From positions 4,780 to 39,222 of the forward strand of contig NZ_CAMYKH010000016.1 of NCBI RefSeq assembly GCF_947258935.1: a stretch of DNA of 34,443 nt, given 5' to 3'. Both the position numbers and the translations under genes were made by a program. Of the stretch, positions 32,342 through 34,443 are shown piece by piece; position 1 is the first letter of the stretch; the number at the start of each line of letters is the position of its first letter. The DNA is from an uncultured Muriicola sp. (GTDB lineage Bacteria > Bacteroidota > Bacteroidia > Flavobacteriales > Flavobacteriaceae). The notes beneath the pieces were generated by a model. The model saw only the letters and a list, made by a program, of their open reading frames with translations, was not told the DNA's origin and did not search any database.

Positions 32342-34123
32342 TTGAACAAATCCAACATCTTGAAATCTAAAAACCTACTTAGCCAAATTTCCGATTTAGA
32401 AGTAGCACTTAACAGTTTCTCTTTTGAAGAATTAACTACGGCAGAAGCTACCCGACTTAAAGAATCATTTGATAGGTTTAAAAATGATTTGGAGGGCAAG
32501 ATCTGGGGATTTGAGCCGGAAAGAATTAAAAACAACACTATAGACCGTGATAGAAGCAGATCAAAAACATCTGCAGACGAGAAGGAATCGCGGCTTATAG
32601 CTAAAGTAAGCCATGAGATCAGAACTCCACTAAACGGCATAATTGGCTTTACAGATCTCTTAGAGGAAGGGGCTTTAAACGAAGCACAAAAAGAACAGGT
32701 TCATGCCATTCAGGCCGCTTCAAGTTTTTTGATGGAGATCATCGATGAGTTACAAGAATATTCAAAACTAGAGGCCAGTTCGAAGGAGTTCAATGAAGTT
32801 CCATTTAATATGCAAAATCTTATCAACGAAGTTGTGTATTTGTGTGAGACATTGATCATTGACAAAAAGATCGCCTTTGAAGTAAAAACGGACCCTGACA
32901 TTCCGGTGAATCTGCTTGGAGATCCCTCAAAGCTATCTCAAGTACTTCTCAACCTTTTGGGAAATGCCATCAAATTCGTGGAAAAGGGAAGTGTCTCGCT
33001 TAGTATGCGGTTGATAGGGATCCAAAACAACAAGTGTTCTATAGAATTCATTATTGAGGATACTGGTATTGGGATACCTCAAGAAGATCTTAAACATATC
33101 TTCGAAGCATTCCGGCAAGCAGAACAGCACACCTTTTCCAAATATGGTGGAGCCGGACTTGGATTAAGCATCGTAAAACAAATTGTTGATAGGCTGGGCG
33201 GTGCTATTTCTGTAAAAAGCGAACTGCAAAAAGGAACACAGTTTACAATTAGACTTGATTATGCCTTGGGCAAAAAACAACCTTTAAAAATGAAAACAAG
33301 AAAGAAAGAAAATAGACAATCTGTAGACACCTTAAATGTGCTCGTTTTTGAGGATAATCCCTTAAATCAATATCTCATAAAAAAACGACTTACGAGTTGG
33401 GGCTGCACCTTCTTTGTTACCGAGAATGCGTTAGAAGGTCTGCAAATATTGGAAAATGAGCTCATAGATGTGGTATTTATGGATTTGCATATGCCGGTAG
33501 TTGATGGATATGAAATTACCAGACGCATAAGGGCCCATCAACAGCAAAGGATCTCACAAGTGCCTGTTGTTGCCTTAACGGCCGATTTCTCTGTAAAGGA
33601 TAAAGAAAAAGCCAGCAAAGATGGGATAAATGATTTCATCTTAAAACCTTATACGCCCGAAGAGCTCCTTGACAAATTGATCCAGTATGGAATTACAAAG
33701 CCTGAATCAACGGACTTTCAAGGCAGCTTGAAGGACCAAGAGGAACTTACTCCAAAGGCAGATGAGTTGACCAAACTAGATCTGACAGAAGTATTGGATG
33801 ATTGCATGGGAGAAGTAGACATGCTCGCGGAATTGGTAGAATTGTACAAGAGGAATGCTCTCGAATTTATTGGCAAGGCCAAGTTACACCTCCAAAATAA
33901 AGACTTTGAACAATTACAATTTTCCACTCATAAATTAAAAGCGGGTTTGGCAATGATGCAAACTGGCAACCTTCTCATCCTGGTGCAGCAATTACACGAA
34001 CATTGTATGAACGACAGAAATTATGACCAAATGAACTTTCTGTTCCAACAATTTGTAACAGAATATCCCATGGTAGAATTCGCCTTGGATGCCGAAGTAA
34101 CCCGATTAAAAAAAGAGAAGTAA
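32342..34123 (+). CDS. Soluble hybrid sensor histidine kinase with receiver and Hpt domains
   Basis: A 593 aa protein without membrane segments or a recognisable sensor domain. An N-terminal helical region (1-~80) is followed by HisKA (phospho-His91 in AKVSHEIRTPLNGIIG), HATPase_c (N box LLNLLGNAIKF, G1 EDTGIGIPQ, G2 GGAGLGLSIVK), a receiver domain (~331-450, phospho-acceptor Asp381 in VVFMDLHMP, Lys435 in FILKPYTPEE) and a C-terminal Hpt domain (~478-580, candidate His530 in FSTHKLKAGLAMM). No ATG occurs before the H box, so it must start at a TTG (32342 or 32360). The next gene, 12 nt away, encodes a response regulator, its likely phosphorelay target. Confidence 0.93.
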   Translation: MNKSNILKSKNLLSQISDLEVALNSFSFEELTTAEATRLKESFDRFKNDLEGKIWGFEPERIKNNTIDRDRSRSKTSADEKESRLIAKVSHEIRTPLNGIIGFTDLLEEGALNEAQKEQVHAIQAASSFLMEIIDELQEYSKLEASSKEFNEVPFNMQNLINEVVYLCETLIIDKKIAFEVKTDPDIPVNLLGDPSKLSQVLLNLLGNAIKFVEKGSVSLSMRLIGIQNNKCSIEFIIEDTGIGIPQEDLKHIFEAFRQAEQHTFSKYGGAGLGLSIVKQIVDRLGGAISVKSELQKGTQFTIRLDYALGKKQPLKMKTRKKENRQSVDTLNVLVFEDNPLNQYLIKKRLTSWGCTFFVTENALEGLQILENELIDVVFMDLHMPVVDGYEITRRIRAHQQQRISQVPVVALTADFSVKDKEKASKDGINDFILKPYTPEELLDKLIQYGITKPESTDFQGSLKDQEELTPKADELTKLDLTEVLDDCMGEVDMLAELVELYKRNALEFIGKAKLHLQNKDFEQLQFSTHKLKAGLAMMQTGNLLILVQQLHEHCMNDRNYDQMNFLFQQFVTEYPMVEFALDAEVTRLKKEK

Positions 34124-34135
34124 AAGAAACCAATC

Positions 34136-34443
34136 ATGAAAAAGATATTGTTAGCAGACGATGATGAACTATTGGCTTCATTGCTCAACTACCGCTTAGA
34201 CAAGGCCGGGTACAAAGTGCACTGGTCCTGTGATGGAAGGGAAATGAAGGAACAGCTGGAAAAAGAGATGCCAGACATCATTGTAAGTGATATTATGATG
34301 CCTTATTTCTCCGGCCTCGAACTGGTAGATTTTGTCAGGAATACCCTTGGATCAAAAGTGCCTATCATCATTATCTCATCCGCAGGTAATGAAGAGAACG
34401 TGCTTTCCGCCTTTGAGCTGGGAGCCAATGATTTTATCTCAAA
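34136..34443 (+). CDS. Response regulator, N-terminal receiver domain (cut by the window end)
   Basis: Reading starts at ATG 34136 and stays open to the last base (102 codons). The receiver domain has the acidic triad Asp8-Asp10 (LLADDDE), the phospho-acceptor Asp52 in IIVSDIMMP and the Ser/Thr switch position in IIIISSAGN. The end is reaching the conserved Lys region (NDFISK). The output domain lies beyond the window, so DNA-binding or another role cannot be decided. It begins 12 nt after the hybrid kinase stop and is certainly in the same operon. Confidence 0.92.
   Translation, partial: MKKILLADDDELLASLLNYRLDKAGYKVHWSCDGREMKEQLEKEMPDIIVSDIMMPYFSGLELVDFVRNTLGSKVPIIIISSAGNEENVLSAFELGANDFIS

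Overview
This 34.4 kb window is ordinary chromosome from a Bacteroidota bacterium, most likely a marine-type Flavobacteriaceae. The evidence is an LpxC-FabZ fusion, a lipid A operon with efp inside it, a bifunctional hisB and a hisIE fusion, and several upstream regions carrying the Bacteroidota promoter signature (TTG about 17-24 nt before TAnnTTTG) with no strong Shine-Dalgarno motifs. I see no rRNA, tRNA, CRISPR, IS element, prophage or attachment site.

Layout. 1-2847 is the lipid A block: lpxC-fabZ (5' end outside the window), lpxA, efp, lpxD-like. sucD (TCA cycle) follows with its own promoter and a strong terminator, then fabG, a large membrane-anchored VWA protein and an SPFH/prohibitin protein. 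7597-15440 is a complete histidine operon, hisG-D-C-B-H-A-[DinB-like]-F-IE. In front of it lies a short leader peptide with three consecutive His codons, a 10-bp intrinsic terminator and a competing antiterminator pairing. This is the best regulatory find in the window.

15476-19019 holds a DUF1853-like gene (minus) divergent from a VWA (CoxE-like)/MoxR-type AAA+ ATPase pair that ends at a strong terminator. 19093-20269 has two small membrane proteins on the minus strand. 20441-24100 carries a TruA-type pseudouridine synthase, a CorA transporter and two tandem paralogous membrane-anchored alpha/beta hydrolases; the upstream one lacks the usual oxyanion-hole histidine. 24383-26790 looks like a stress block: Dps, a small MscS channel, a secreted protein interrupted by one in-frame TAA, and a lipoprotein made of 11-residue LEA-like repeats.

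26868-28536 (minus) is a cysE-cysM pair for cysteine synthesis. 28632-32231 holds a DUF2461 gene, an unknown protein, a 5'(3')-deoxyribonucleotidase, a hotdog thioesterase and an M19 dipeptidase lipoprotein. The window closes with a soluble hybrid histidine kinase (HisKA-HATPase-REC-Hpt) and a response regulator cut by the window edge.

Several genes begin at a rare codon if the longest reading frame is taken. I moved these starts inward to an ATG where spacing, promoter position or homology favoured it (17550, 19557, 20441, 21265, 23294) and also preferred internal ATGs for the genes at 15476-16291, 27742-28536 and 30548-30946. All assignments come from reading motifs by eye; no database search was run.
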